Positions 1 through 7,337 of a stretch of 52,556 nucleotides of DNA are shown here, in pieces (within the stretch, counting starts at the first letter, position 1; every line of letters begins with the position of its first letter). A program made the position numbers and the translations under genes. The notes below the pieces were generated by a model that did no database searches, was not told where the DNA came from, and saw only the letters and a program-made list of their open reading frames with translations. The DNA is from Nitrospira sp. (GTDB lineage Bacteria > Nitrospirota > Nitrospiria > Nitrospirales > Nitrospiraceae): positions 1 through 52,556 of the forward strand of contig SWDR01000028.1 in NCBI GenBank assembly GCA_005116815.1. The letters are read 5' to 3'.

Positions 1-373
1 CTTCACCTGATATACACTGGTGGCCGCAAGCGTGGGGGGAACAAGGGTGGCCCCAGGGTGGTGCACATGGAAGGAAACAGGTGTTATTCCAGTGTTAAGA
101 AGAGCGGCAAACCTGGCAGAAATGAACCGACGAGCAACAAAGAGAACCAACTCACCAACACCGCCACTAGAGCGGGAGGAGAAGGGGATTGCCCAATCAT
201 CAAGGACTTAGGCAACCCCCACCGACACAATCCCGCCTTCGGCACCAACTACTCCCATCTCAGCTTCCTCGTCACAAGAACAACTTAGCCAGGCTGAGCG
301 CCTGTCAGCATTCGCCATCCACGTTCTTTCGCTGGATGAACAACCTGTATTTGACCGCTTTCCAGGCGCTTGA
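1..373. other. Intergenic or unassigned left edge
   Basis: No gene is supported here. The open frames are short, overlap one another, lack convincing ribosome-binding sites and show no recognisable motif. The stretch lies downstream of the leftward regulator gene, so it should hold that gene's 3' untranslated region. I saw no clear hairpin followed by a T-tract. Confidence 0.5.
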
Positions 374-1294
374 TTAGGAACGGGCGGCAGCCCTGTGGGT
401 AGAAAGAAGCATCATCAGACGGCTGTGCAGCGCGGTGAGATCGTCCAGCAGTTCGATCTTGGTATCGCGAAGGCGGTCTCCCATGGCGCGGGCACCCTGG
501 CCACCCACGGCCACCGACCAGCGGGTGGCGAGATGCTCAAGCTCCTGGAGTTGTTGCAATGCTGCGGCCTCCGACCTCACCTCAGTGAGAGAAAGGAGTA
601 CGAGATCTGGCGAGATCTGCTCACAAAATGTACGGAGGCCTGAAAAGGGAAGATTCGGACCGAGGTAGTAGACGTGGCATCCTTTCGTTGCGGCAATGTA
701 GGCCACGGCCTGAGCGCCGATCTCATGTGTTTCGCCCTCCGGACAGGCGATGAGTATCCGTGGACCGAATTCATTTACCGGAAGTTGGTTCATGACCGAA
801 AACAATTTCTGTTGAATGATCTTCGTCACATAATGTTCGACGGCAATACTCAATCGACCTTCGTGCCACAACTCGCCAATTCGTCGTTGTAGCGGGAGAA
901 GAATCCGCTGGACGGCTTCTTCAAACGGAATGACGGCCACTGCGCCGTTCAGTCTTCGCTCGAATCCTGCCTTATCGAGCGGATCAAGCGTTCCCATCAA
1001 ATCATCTAACAGGCGATCATGAGGTTTCTGATCCTCCGGAGAAACAGGAGTCGCGATACGCATGCGTGCGATAAGCGAATCGTGTCCCTCCGCTGCGAGT
1101 GCACCGATCGTTGAGCCCTGTTCCATCTGGTTCTTCACAAAGCGAAGGAGTGCCACCTCTTCATCGCTATATTCACGATAGCGATTGGAGCTTCGTGAAG
1201 GTTTGACAAGCCCATATCGCCTCTCCCAGACGCGAATGACATCTTTCGAGAGACCGGTGAGCCTTGCAACTCTATGAATTCTATGAGTATTCAT
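374..1294 (-). CDS. MerR-family regulator with cobalamin-binding photoreceptor domain (CarH/LitR type)
   Basis: 306 residues. A MerR helix-turn-helix lies at about residues 4-70 (VIRVWERRYG at 19-28). It is followed by a helical B12-cap domain (about 95-175) and a Rossmann-like B12-binding domain (about 178-290). The diagnostic CarH signature W-x9-E-H is intact (W143, E153, H154). The cobalamin-ligand motif E-x-H-x2-G is intact too (E188, H190, G193), so adenosylcobalamin binding is expected. In the CarH family the dark AdoCbl-bound tetramer represses its promoters and light breaks the Co-C bond, releasing DNA. The gene is divergent from the photolyase and lipid cluster, the usual place for a LitR/CarH regulator. 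The start at 1294 is needed because the HTH begins at residue 4. It has no Shine-Dalgarno sequence and lies about 6 nt from the predicted transcription start, so the mRNA may be leaderless. Light control itself is inferred from the family. Confidence 0.93.
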   Translation of the reverse strand: MNTHRIHRVARLTGLSKDVIRVWERRYGLVKPSRSSNRYREYSDEEVALLRFVKNQMEQGSTIGALAAEGHDSLIARMRIATPVSPEDQKPHDRLLDDLMGTLDPLDKAGFERRLNGAVAVIPFEEAVQRILLPLQRRIGELWHEGRLSIAVEHYVTKIIQQKLFSVMNQLPVNEFGPRILIACPEGETHEIGAQAVAYIAATKGCHVYYLGPNLPFSGLRTFCEQISPDLVLLSLTEVRSEAAALQQLQELEHLATRWSVAVGGQGARAMGDRLRDTKIELLDDLTALHSRLMMLLSTHRAAARS

Positions 1295-1306
1295 TATTAT
1301 GGCTTC

Positions 1307-1335
1307 ATTATATTAGAATGTCCAATGTTTGTCAA
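1307..1335 (-). promoter_or_regulatory. Consensus sigma-70 promoter of the CarH-type regulator, with operator in the spacer
   Basis: On the minus strand TTGACA (1335-1330) and TATAAT (1312-1307) are both perfect consensus hexamers, separated by exactly 17 bp. The spacer holds one copy of the ACATTGGACA element. Transcription should begin near 1300, about six bases before the ATG. The spacer position fits autorepression. Confidence 0.85.
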
Positions 1336-1412
1336 ATATTTTACGACATAACTATTGACACATTGGACAATATGGTTTATACATTAGACATACTTGCTTC
1401 TAACATTGGACA
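1318..1412. promoter_or_regulatory. Four-copy operator array (ACATTGGACA element) between divergent promoters
   Basis: Copies lie at 1319-1328 (reverse orientation), 1360-1369, 1381-1390 (ACATTAGACA, one mismatch) and 1403-1412. The outer copies form a perfect 12-bp inverted repeat (1318-1329 and 1402-1413). The three forward copies start 21 and 22 bp apart, two helical turns, so they face the same side of the helix. Each contains TnnACA, the core described for CarH half-sites. On the minus strand two TnnACA cores (T at 1335 and 1324) are 11 bp apart. That CarH binds here is inferred. Confidence 0.8.
1355..1383 (+). promoter_or_regulatory. Sigma-70 promoter of the rightward photoprotection cluster
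   Basis: TTGACA (1355-1360), a 17-bp spacer and TATACA (1378-1383). One operator copy fills the start of the spacer and a second overlaps the -10 box, so a bound repressor would exclude RNA polymerase. Transcription should start near 1390, leaving a leader of about 43 nt before the ATG at 1433. Confidence 0.75.
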
Positions 1413-1432
1413 TCAATCCTGTGGAGGTGATC

Positions 1433-1735
1433 ATGGCAAGAGCGATGGCGGAGAAAACCAGAGTTGAACAGCCCGCAAATTACAGCGCCTCTTCGGTCAT
1501 CCAACATCAATCGACATGCAGCAGATGCGGCGGGCTCATGGTGAGCGACTTCTGCATGGATTTGCTGAACAGCACCGGTGAGTTGGAGTTTGCTGCCAAA
1601 CGTTGTGTGCAATGTGGCGAGGTCGTCGATCCCGTGATCCTGCGGAATCGAGGAACCAGGCATGAGCTGACCTTGGCGCATCCGACACAGGTGCGAAGCA
1701 AGGCCTTTACATCTCAAAGAGTGGTCCAGTCGTAG
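1433..1735 (+). CDS. Small zinc-ribbon protein, copy 1
   Basis: 100 residues, first gene of the rightward cluster. The ATG at 1433 is chosen over 1394 because GGAGGTGA lies 3-10 bases before it and 1394 falls at the predicted transcription start. Two CxxC knuckles (C29/C32 and C58/C61) should bind one zinc ion. The block CGEVVDPVILRNR after the second knuckle is repeated exactly in the protein at 4471-4794, so the two are paralogues. No catalytic motif, signal peptide or membrane segment is visible. Being first behind the light-responsive promoter suggests a regulatory or adaptor role. I do not recognise a characterised family, and the function is unknown. Confidence 0.8.
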   Translation: MARAMAEKTRVEQPANYSASSVIQHQSTCSRCGGLMVSDFCMDLLNSTGELEFAAKRCVQCGEVVDPVILRNRGTRHELTLAHPTQVRSKAFTSQRVVQS

Positions 1736-1757
1736 TTTTCAACCAAGGAGGTTTCCC

Positions 1758-2723
1758 ATGCGGAGTCAAACGGTTCTTCAGGTCGGATTGGGGGTGGCAT
1801 TGATGGCAGGAGCCATGTCCGTCGCCGGAGCGGCGGACATGCCAAGTAGCGACAAGGATATGGTGCTCATCCCAAAGGGTGAGTTCACCATGGGGAGCAG
1901 TCACCATTCAGATGAGGCCAGACACCAGGTCGTGCTTGATGCCTACCTGATCGACAAGTTCGAAGCCTCGAATGCCAGGTACAAAGAGTTCATGAAATCC
2001 ACCGGGCACCCGGCTCCGGCCTATTGGGACGATCCGCGGCTCAGCAAGCCCAATCAGCCGGTCGTCGGTGTGAGTTGGACTGACGCGAGCGCCTTCTGCA
2101 AGTGGGACGGCAAGCGGCTTCCGACGGAGGCAGAATGGGAGCGGGCGGCCAAGGGTCCGGAAGGCGACAATCATTATCCCTGGGGCCATACACTCGACCC
2201 GAAGAAAGCCAACTATGGGCAGAACGTCGGCCATACCACGCCAGTGGATTCCTACCCGGAAGGAGTGAGCGGGTTTGGGGTCTACAACATGGCGGGGAAC
2301 GTCTTCGAATGGGTCGAGGATTGGTACGATCAGAAGTTCTATAAGGAGAGCCCTGCCCTGAATCCACGTGGCGCCGAGAAGGGCTACAACTTCGCTAATC
2401 AAGGCCCGGTCAAGGTGTTGCGTGGCGGTTCCTGGCTCGCGCCGGAAACCTCTCTCCATACGAGCCATCGGTTCTGGAATCAACCGGACAATAACTCTTA
2501 TGGGGTCGGCCTCGGGTTCCGTTGCGCGAAGTCGGCACAGACGGTGTCCGACGAAGCCTTGCAAGCAGGCCGTGACGCCTTCATTCAGGCATTAGTGGCG
2601 ATGGGTGCCGAGAAGAATGCCGATGCGATGGTGTCCATCGAGAAGGCGTTGGCCTCAGAGCCGGGCAACAAAGAATATTTGGCGACACGGGATCTGATCA
2701 AGAAGAGCATGAAGCGGAAATAG
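1758..2723 (+). CDS. Secreted FGE/SUMF1-fold protein without catalytic cysteines, copy 1
   Basis: 321 residues with a signal peptide ending near AGAADM (about residue 26). The FGE-sulfatase fold spans about 32-260, with landmarks MVLIPKGEFTMGS, RLPTEAEWERAA, YNMAGNVFEWVEDWY, VLRGGSW and GLGFRCA. Formylglycine-generating enzymes use two cysteines just before the final GFRC block. Here that segment (ETSLHTSHRFWN) has none, so sulfatase activation is unlikely. A periplasmic binding, maturation or enzyme-accessory role on this fold is more plausible. A helical tail of about 55 residues follows the domain. It has its own Shine-Dalgarno sequence (AAGGAGG) and starts 22 bp after the zinc-ribbon gene. 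A second FGE-fold gene follows at 3242. Confidence 0.88.
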   Translation: MRSQTVLQVGLGVALMAGAMSVAGAADMPSSDKDMVLIPKGEFTMGSSHHSDEARHQVVLDAYLIDKFEASNARYKEFMKSTGHPAPAYWDDPRLSKPNQPVVGVSWTDASAFCKWDGKRLPTEAEWERAAKGPEGDNHYPWGHTLDPKKANYGQNVGHTTPVDSYPEGVSGFGVYNMAGNVFEWVEDWYDQKFYKESPALNPRGAEKGYNFANQGPVKVLRGGSWLAPETSLHTSHRFWNQPDNNSYGVGLGFRCAKSAQTVSDEALQAGRDAFIQALVAMGAEKNADAMVSIEKALASEPGNKEYLATRDLIKKSMKRK

Positions 2724-2737
2724 TGGAAGGACTGATA

Positions 2738-2764
2738 GGGGGGGGCGGCATCGCTGCCCCCCCT
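2738..2764 (+). promoter_or_regulatory. Strong GC hairpin between cluster genes
   Basis: An uninterrupted stem of 11-12 pairs (eight Gs then CGGC, paired through an ATC triloop to GCTG and seven Cs, with one internal G-T pair) starts 14 bases after the FGE copy 1 stop codon. No T-tract follows, so it does not look like a complete intrinsic terminator. It could stabilise the upstream mRNA or lower downstream expression. Confidence 0.6.
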
Positions 2765-2876
2765 CCAGAACGAGCCGAGTATTTGGAGAAAGCCAGGATT
2801 GAGCATTTGGTGGTACCGCAGTCACGAGATAGTTACTCATTCCTGGTGACGGTATGGTCGTGACGGAGGCTTGCTG

Positions 2877-3245
2877 ATGAAACATCTCACAACGATTATG
2901 TTAGGAATTTCGTTCAGTGCGGTTCTCGGAATTTCGCCCCTGCATGCTGGTCCCATCGATCCGGGCAGGCATTTACACCCAGAGAATGCGCAAGACGTGC
3001 ATGAGGCCGAGCATGATGTGGACCATGCGTGGGAGGTCTATCATCGTGCGGCGTTAGGTGGGACGGTCGCGTCCCCTGCCCTGCAGGCGGACATCGAAGA
3101 ACACCTGCACGAAGCCAGGACCCTCATCACTCAGGCGCAAGAGGCAGCCGAACGGGGTGACAAACCTTTGGTGGAGCGCCTCGTGAGCCAAGTAAGAGTC
3201 CATACGACTAAGGCTATCGAGGGGAGCAAGGAGCAGAAACAATGA
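2877..3245 (+). CDS. Small His-rich secreted helical protein (SmbP-like?)
   Basis: 122 residues. The ATG at 2877 is used, with GGAGG at 2865-2869. A TTG two codons earlier is too close to that site. A signal peptide ends near HAGP (about residue 25). The mature part is rich in histidine and acidic residues (HLHPENAQDVHEAEHDVDHA) and predicted helical, with HLHEAR and AQEAAERGD segments that resemble the periplasmic small metal-binding protein SmbP of nitrifiers. The resemblance is one of composition and helix pattern only. Metal binding is therefore a guess. It overlaps the next gene by ATGA, so the pair is translationally coupled. Confidence 0.7.
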   Translation: MKHLTTIMLGISFSAVLGISPLHAGPIDPGRHLHPENAQDVHEAEHDVDHAWEVYHRAALGGTVASPALQADIEEHLHEARTLITQAQEAAERGDKPLVERLVSQVRVHTTKAIEGSKEQKQ

Positions 3246-4087
3246 CACAAGGTCTGAGGAAAAGAGGGGCCAGCTGGAACACTATTGTTGTGATCGCAGC
3301 CATAACTTGTGCGGTTACAGCCCCGCCCGTCATGGCAGCTCCGCCGACTTCCAAAGAGCTTGACCCGGTCCCCATGGTGACGATTCCGGCTGGAGCATTT
3401 TTGATGGGGAATCCGGAAGGAAAAGGCCGGGCAGATGAATGGCCGCAACGATCTGTGCATCTCGACGAGTTTGCGATCGATCAAGTCGAAGTGACCAATG
3501 AACGATATCTGGCGTTCGTGGCGACGACGGGCCATCGAAGCCCTCCGAATCCCTATGGCACCGGCCCGCTCTCGTCCGTAAAAGGAATCGAACAGCTTCC
3601 GGTCGTGCAGGCCACCTGGTACGACGCCAAGGCCTATTGTAGTTGGGCCAAGAAACGGCTCCCGACGGAAGCGGAATGGGAGAAGGCCGCTCGCGGCACC
3701 GATGGCCGGCTGTTTCCCTGGGGCAACGAACCAGCGACATCGAAGTGGGCGAACTTCGATCGTGAGTGGGAGGAAGAGAAAACATTACATCCGGTCGGGT
3801 CCTTGTCCGGCGGCGATTCACCCTACGGCGTGAAGGACATGTCCGGCAATGCACGAGAGTGGGTGCAGGATTGGTATGACCCCGAGTATTACCGACATGC
3901 GCCGGATCGAAATCCGCAGGGCCCTGACAAAAAGGGTGTCGTGCGGTCGATTCGCGGCGGATCCTGGCATAGCCCGATCTCGGACATTACGACGACGGCC
4001 CGCGGGCGAGGCGGATTCGCGCTGCAGACCCATGGGACAGGCTTTCGCTGTGTCCGGGGTCTCGAAGGCCAGGTCCAGCAGAAGTAA
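3242..4087 (+). CDS. Secreted FGE/SUMF1-fold protein without catalytic cysteines, copy 2
   Basis: 281 residues with an N-terminal signal peptide (cleavage near VMAAPP, about residue 33). The FGE-sulfatase fold fills the rest: MVTIPAGAFLMGN, KRLPTEAEWEKAARG, YGVKDMSGNAREWVQDWY, IRGGSWHS and GTGFRCVRG. As in the copy at 1758, the segment before the last GFRC block (ISDITTTARGRGGF) has no cysteine pair, so formylglycine generation is not expected. It lacks the C-terminal helical tail of copy 1. It is coupled by ATGA overlap to the His-rich protein upstream, suggesting the two act together in the periplasm. The substrate or partner is unknown. Confidence 0.88.
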   Translation: MTQGLRKRGASWNTIVVIAAITCAVTAPPVMAAPPTSKELDPVPMVTIPAGAFLMGNPEGKGRADEWPQRSVHLDEFAIDQVEVTNERYLAFVATTGHRSPPNPYGTGPLSSVKGIEQLPVVQATWYDAKAYCSWAKKRLPTEAEWEKAARGTDGRLFPWGNEPATSKWANFDREWEEEKTLHPVGSLSGGDSPYGVKDMSGNAREWVQDWYDPEYYRHAPDRNPQGPDKKGVVRSIRGGSWHSPISDITTTARGRGGFALQTHGTGFRCVRGLEGQVQQK

Positions 4088-4195
4088 GCAGTCGAGTGGT
4101 GACGCGATGAAACATGCTGCGCACAACGGAAACACGGAGGCCGGTTTCTTGTTCCCATCAGGGTGGCGCCGCGACTCCGCACGGCGTCTCCCGCT

Positions 4196-4236
4196 GAGGC
4201 AGACAGCTCCCTCCATCGGGAGGGACCTGTCTCCTC
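4196..4236 (+). promoter_or_regulatory. Hairpin in 215-bp intergenic gap
   Basis: GACAGCTCCCTCC (4202-4214) and GGAGGGACCTGTC (4219-4231) form a long stem with one mismatch and an ATCG tetraloop. Flanking GAGG and CCTC extend the pairing. No T-run follows. The gap from 4088 to 4302 otherwise holds nothing I can assign. The hairpin may mark RNA processing or attenuation between the FGE genes and the downstream genes. Confidence 0.5.
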
Positions 4237-4302
4237 AGTATACACAAGAGGCTGGTTGCAGAATGAGGGCGCGCGACTGACGGTCGTGATGAGGAGGATC
4301 GC

Positions 4303-4428
4303 ATGGACCAGATGATCTTGTGTGCAATCGCACTGGTGGCGTTACGTTATTGGGCAAGTGCCGCATCATGGAGACCGGCTGTCGCGGGGCGGCAGCAGGC
4401 TAGATTGGGTAGGTTTCGTGTCGAGTAA
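4303..4428 (+). CDS. Small hypothetical protein with hydrophobic N-terminus
   Basis: A 41-residue open frame with an excellent Shine-Dalgarno sequence (GAGGAGG at 4291-4297, five bases before the ATG). The first about 20 residues (MDQMILCAIALVALRYWASA) are hydrophobic and could be a single membrane segment or export signal. The remainder is Arg-rich. It sits 42 bp before the second zinc-ribbon gene, in the same orientation. I know no family. The strong ribosome-binding site is the main support, and it could instead be a leader peptide for the next gene. Confidence 0.42.
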   Translation: MDQMILCAIALVALRYWASAASWRPAVAGRQQARLGRFRVE

Positions 4429-4470
4429 GACGCATGCTGTTGACCGGTATGATCGCCAGCGAGGGTTCCC

Positions 4471-4794
4471 GTGGCATCGAATGGGAGACCAAACAATCCT
4501 CCATCCTTCCCCCAGCCATCCGGCACCCGAATCTGTATGCGCTGCGGGGGGTTGCTGGTCACAGAGTATTATCTGGACCTTCAGGACGATAGCGGTCAAA
4601 TCGGCATCACGGGATTGCGTTGCACCAGTTGTGGGGAGGTCGTCGATCCGGTCATTCTTCGGAACCGGCTGAACCAGACGCCAGATCTGTTGCACGGCAC
4701 GAAGCAGAGAAAATATGCGCAACGGGTCGGTCGTGGAGAGTCCGGTGGGCCACGTCGGATCGACCCTAAGAACGACAGGCAACTAGGCGACTAA
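4471..4794 (+). CDS. Small zinc-ribbon protein, copy 2
   Basis: 107 residues with a GTG start at 4471 and GAGGG at 4461-4465. Zinc knuckles are C22/C25 and C51/C54. The core, CMRCGGLLVTEYYLDLQDD and then RCTSCGEVVDPVILRNR, matches the protein at 1433-1735 with the same spacing and an identical CGEVVDPVILRNR block. The N-terminus is Pro/Asn-rich and the C-terminus basic, and neither resembles copy 1. The two copies bracket the FGE/His-rich block, so that unit seems to be framed by paralogues. Function unknown. Nucleic-acid or protein binding is possible for a zinc ribbon. Confidence 0.75.
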   Translation: MASNGRPNNPPSFPQPSGTRICMRCGGLLVTEYYLDLQDDSGQIGITGLRCTSCGEVVDPVILRNRLNQTPDLLHGTKQRKYAQRVGRGESGGPRRIDPKNDRQLGD

Positions 4795-4826
4795 CGAATG
4801 GTCGGTACCGCGTAAGGAGATGAGCC

Positions 4827-5744
4827 ATGCACATTGTGGTCACAGGCGGAACGGGCTTCATCGGTCGGCCCTTATGTGCCTCGCTCGTTCAGGAGGGGCA
4901 TCGGGTCACCCTCCTATCGAGAAGGAAGGAAGAGGCGCAACGGTTGTTCGGCTCCGCTGTGACGGCCGTCGAGTGGAATGGCACAGAGACGGGAGCCTGG
5001 GAGCAATCTCTCGAAGGGGCCGATGCTGTCATCAATCTCGCCGGTGCGCCCATTGCCGATGCACGCTGGACCGATGCCCGCAAGCGTTTGCTCACCGAAA
5101 GCCGGGTCCTGACCACTCGTCTGCTGGTCGCAGCCATGTCGCGTCAGTCCCCGAAGCCTCGCATGCTGATTTGCGCCTCCGGTATCGGCTACTACGGGGC
5201 CAGTGATGATCGAGTGCTGAACGAGGGCGCCGCGCGCGGGCAAGGGTTTCTGGCCGATCTCTGTCTCGCGTGGGAAGCGGAGGCGCTGCGAGCTGCCGAG
5301 TTCGGTGTGCGAGTCGTCATGCTGCGGACCGGAATGGTGCTCGAACAAGACGGCGGGGCCTTGTCGAAGATGCTGTTGCCGTTCCGGCTCTTTGCGGGCG
5401 GTCCGATCCTGCCGGGGACTCAATGGGTGTCCTGGATCCATCGGCGCGATCACATCGGTTTGATCCAATGGCTGCTCACAGCACCAAGCATCTCTGGCCC
5501 CGTTAATGCGGTGGCGCCAGAGGCAGTCAGGATGAGCCGGTTCTGCGAGGTGCTCGGACAAACAATCCATCGGCCTTCCTGGCTTCCCGTGCCGGGCTTT
5601 GCGTTACACCTGGCATTAGGTGAGCTGGGGACACTCATGACCACGGGCCAACGGGGCCATCCGGCGAAAGCCCTCTCAGGGGGCTACGTCTTTCACTATC
5701 CGACGCTCGAATCGGCCTTGCAGGCGATCATGACGAAGGCATAA
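4827..5744 (+). CDS. TIGR01777-type epimerase / SDR-family oxidoreductase (YfcH-like)
   Basis: 305 residues. An extended short-chain dehydrogenase fold with the nucleotide-binding TGGTGFIG at residues 6-13, an INLAGAPI block (about 70), a YYG motif (ASGIGYYGA, about 117-125) in place of the usual YxxxK, and a C-terminal DUF1731-like segment (QRGHPAKALSGGYVFHYP). This is the layout of the TIGR01777/YfcH family, which binds NADP but has no settled substrate. Homologues recur near photolyase and LitR genes in other bacteria. The ribosome-binding site TAAGGAGA lies just upstream of the ATG, 32 bp after the zinc-ribbon gene. Confidence 0.88.
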   Translation: MHIVVTGGTGFIGRPLCASLVQEGHRVTLLSRRKEEAQRLFGSAVTAVEWNGTETGAWEQSLEGADAVINLAGAPIADARWTDARKRLLTESRVLTTRLLVAAMSRQSPKPRMLICASGIGYYGASDDRVLNEGAARGQGFLADLCLAWEAEALRAAEFGVRVVMLRTGMVLEQDGGALSKMLLPFRLFAGGPILPGTQWVSWIHRRDHIGLIQWLLTAPSISGPVNAVAPEAVRMSRFCEVLGQTIHRPSWLPVPGFALHLALGELGTLMTTGQRGHPAKALSGGYVFHYPTLESALQAIMTKA

Positions 5745-5856
5745 AGGAACCTCTGCCATGGCTTCTTGACGATCTATTCAGTTGAGTTCGAGGGTACGTG
5801 CAGGATGCTGTGTGATCTGGCATCCACAAGACTCTCATTCATAAGGAGGGAATCAG

Positions 5857-6327
5857 ATGAACAGACACAACATGGCCACAATCTTCTTTCTCATCGCTCT
5901 CTGTGCTCTATCTGGCGGCACGAGTCAGGTATTGGCCGCAGAGGGGCAGGACAAGCCCACACGTGATATGAGCCGACCGTACGGAGATGAGGCCAATCTA
6001 CCGAACGGAGTGATTGGCGTATCACTACATGTCGGCGCCGAGCGGATCGGTGATCCGGCTTCGTTGTACGTGGCCCATGTCCATCCGGAAGGTCCGGCTC
6101 AGCAAGCAGGCCTTACGCACGGAGATGAAGTGGTGACGGTGAACGGTACGGCAGTTACCGGAAAGACCTATGAGCAGGTCGTGAAGATGGTGCGCGGGGA
6201 AGCCGGTACCCTGGTGAAGCTGGGCGTGAAGGGAGATGGAGCCCTGCGCGAGCTTGCGATCACGCGCATCGGCAGCGAGAAACTCTACAAGGGCGAAATG
6301 GGATCCCATGGCGGTCCGGCACGATAG
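5857..6327 (+). CDS. Secreted single-PDZ-domain protein
   Basis: 156 residues with a signal peptide ending near LAAEG (about residue 29). One PDZ domain spans about 50-140, with IGVSLHV as the first strand and the PDZ hallmarks PAQQAGLTHGDEVVTVNG and KMVRGEAGTLVKLGV. There is no protease domain, so it should bind peptide tails or act as an adaptor in the periplasm. The start is supported by AAGGAGGG six bases upstream. A 112-bp gap precedes it. It is followed after 9 bp by a secreted TPR-like protein. Confidence 0.85.
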   Translation: MNRHNMATIFFLIALCALSGGTSQVLAAEGQDKPTRDMSRPYGDEANLPNGVIGVSLHVGAERIGDPASLYVAHVHPEGPAQQAGLTHGDEVVTVNGTAVTGKTYEQVVKMVRGEAGTLVKLGVKGDGALRELAITRIGSEKLYKGEMGSHGGPAR

Positions 6328-6336
6328 GGGTGACTC

Positions 6337-6867
6337 ATGCTCAATAGCCTGAAGACGGTCGCAGTGCTTGGACTCCTGATCATGCTTGGCGGGGAACCTG
6401 CGTTCGGGGAACCAGCCGCCGCTGTGGCCGGTTCGCCTCGATCCAGCCTGACGAAAGCGAATATCTACCTGGTAGCCGGCGATTACCGTCGGGCGCTGGA
6501 GGCCTGTCAGAAAGAAATCGACAACGCGCCCTCCGTTGAGACCTATATCCATGTGACCTATGTCTTCCATGCGATCGATGCCTACTTAGACCATCTGTCT
6601 AAAGAGGAGCGGTGGAACATGGTCGAACAGTTGCATCTGAATCTGGCCTACAAAGATCCGCAGGATTTGATCGATCCCCCCGGTGGGCTGGCCCGCATGG
6701 CGAAGGAAATGATTCAGACCAGCGTCCAGCAACAGGCTGACGTGAGCGCGGCGATGGCCACCAGGCTGAACAAGAGCGAAGCCGATCGTTTGTGGCAACA
6801 ACAGACTCAATGGCGTGCGGCAAACCCACAGACCTGGTGGACCGGTATGCCGGACCCATGGCGTTGA
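6337..6867 (+). CDS. Secreted hypothetical protein with TPR-like helices
   Basis: 176 residues with a cleavable signal peptide (AFGEPAAA, about residue 24). The early mature region (ANIYLVAGDYRRALEACQKE) looks like one TPR helix pair. The rest is predicted helical with a Trp-rich C-terminus (WRAANPQTWWTGMPDPWR). No catalytic motif is visible. It lies 9 bp after the PDZ gene and 47 bp before a small membrane protein. I do not recognise a named family. Confidence 0.7.
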   Translation: MLNSLKTVAVLGLLIMLGGEPAFGEPAAAVAGSPRSSLTKANIYLVAGDYRRALEACQKEIDNAPSVETYIHVTYVFHAIDAYLDHLSKEERWNMVEQLHLNLAYKDPQDLIDPPGGLARMAKEMIQTSVQQQADVSAAMATRLNKSEADRLWQQQTQWRAANPQTWWTGMPDPWR

Positions 6868-6914
6868 AGCGAGTGGAGCATTGAACGGTGGGATTCCGGC
6901 TGAGGGAGGCAATC

Positions 6915-7337
6915 ATGCGGGCGAACCGAGTCGGGCTTGATATCAAAATACTGGGTGGACTCTTTCTGATCTTCGGCACAGTCGATCTGGTCGTCATCGC
7001 CTTGTTTCCTTCCTATGCCTTCAAGCTGTTCGGGGTGGCCGTGACCGGCCCCTCGTCATATCTCGTCAAGCTCCACTCGCCTGCCGTACACCTGCTCATC
7101 GGTTATGGCTTCCTCTGGCTGAGACCCTGGGCCTGGGGACTGAGCCTGGCCTATGCGGGATTCGGTCTTGTGAGCGAGACCATGAATCAACTCTCGTTCG
7201 GCTTTCATCCTGTCCGATCGGGATTCATGGTCACGACGATACTGTTTGTGGCCTATGTCATCTGGAGACGAGCTCTGTTTACAGACGAAGACCAAACCGC
7301 GAAGCATCACCACAGGGTTTCGGAGGAGACGCACTGA
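6915..7337 (+). CDS. Small four-helix integral membrane protein
   Basis: 140 residues. The ATG at 6915 is preferred over the GTG at 6888 because GAGGGAGG (6902-6909) lies six bases before it. Four hydrophobic segments are visible: GGLFLIFGTVDLVVIALF, VHLLIGYGFLWL, WGLSLAYAGFGLVSE and FMVTTILFVAYVIW. A short, charged, His-containing tail follows. The topology is DoxX-like, but no family motif is decisive. It shares its last base with the photolyase start (TGATG), so the two are coupled. A role in the light or oxidative response is suggested only by position. Confidence 0.7.
   Translation: MRANRVGLDIKILGGLFLIFGTVDLVVIALFPSYAFKLFGVAVTGPSSYLVKLHSPAVHLLIGYGFLWLRPWAWGLSLAYAGFGLVSETMNQLSFGFHPVRSGFMVTTILFVAYVIWRRALFTDEDQTAKHHHRVSEETH

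Noticed and set aside
1908-2564. A 218-codon open frame on the minus strand opposite FGE copy 1.
   Set aside because: It is antisense to a gene with clear domain motifs, and its product has no family features. A shadow of GC-rich coding sequence.
4827-5206. A plus-strand frame (4820-5206) overlapping the epimerase.
   Set aside because: It is out of frame with the TGGTGFIG-containing epimerase, and its product is Arg/His-rich without motif.
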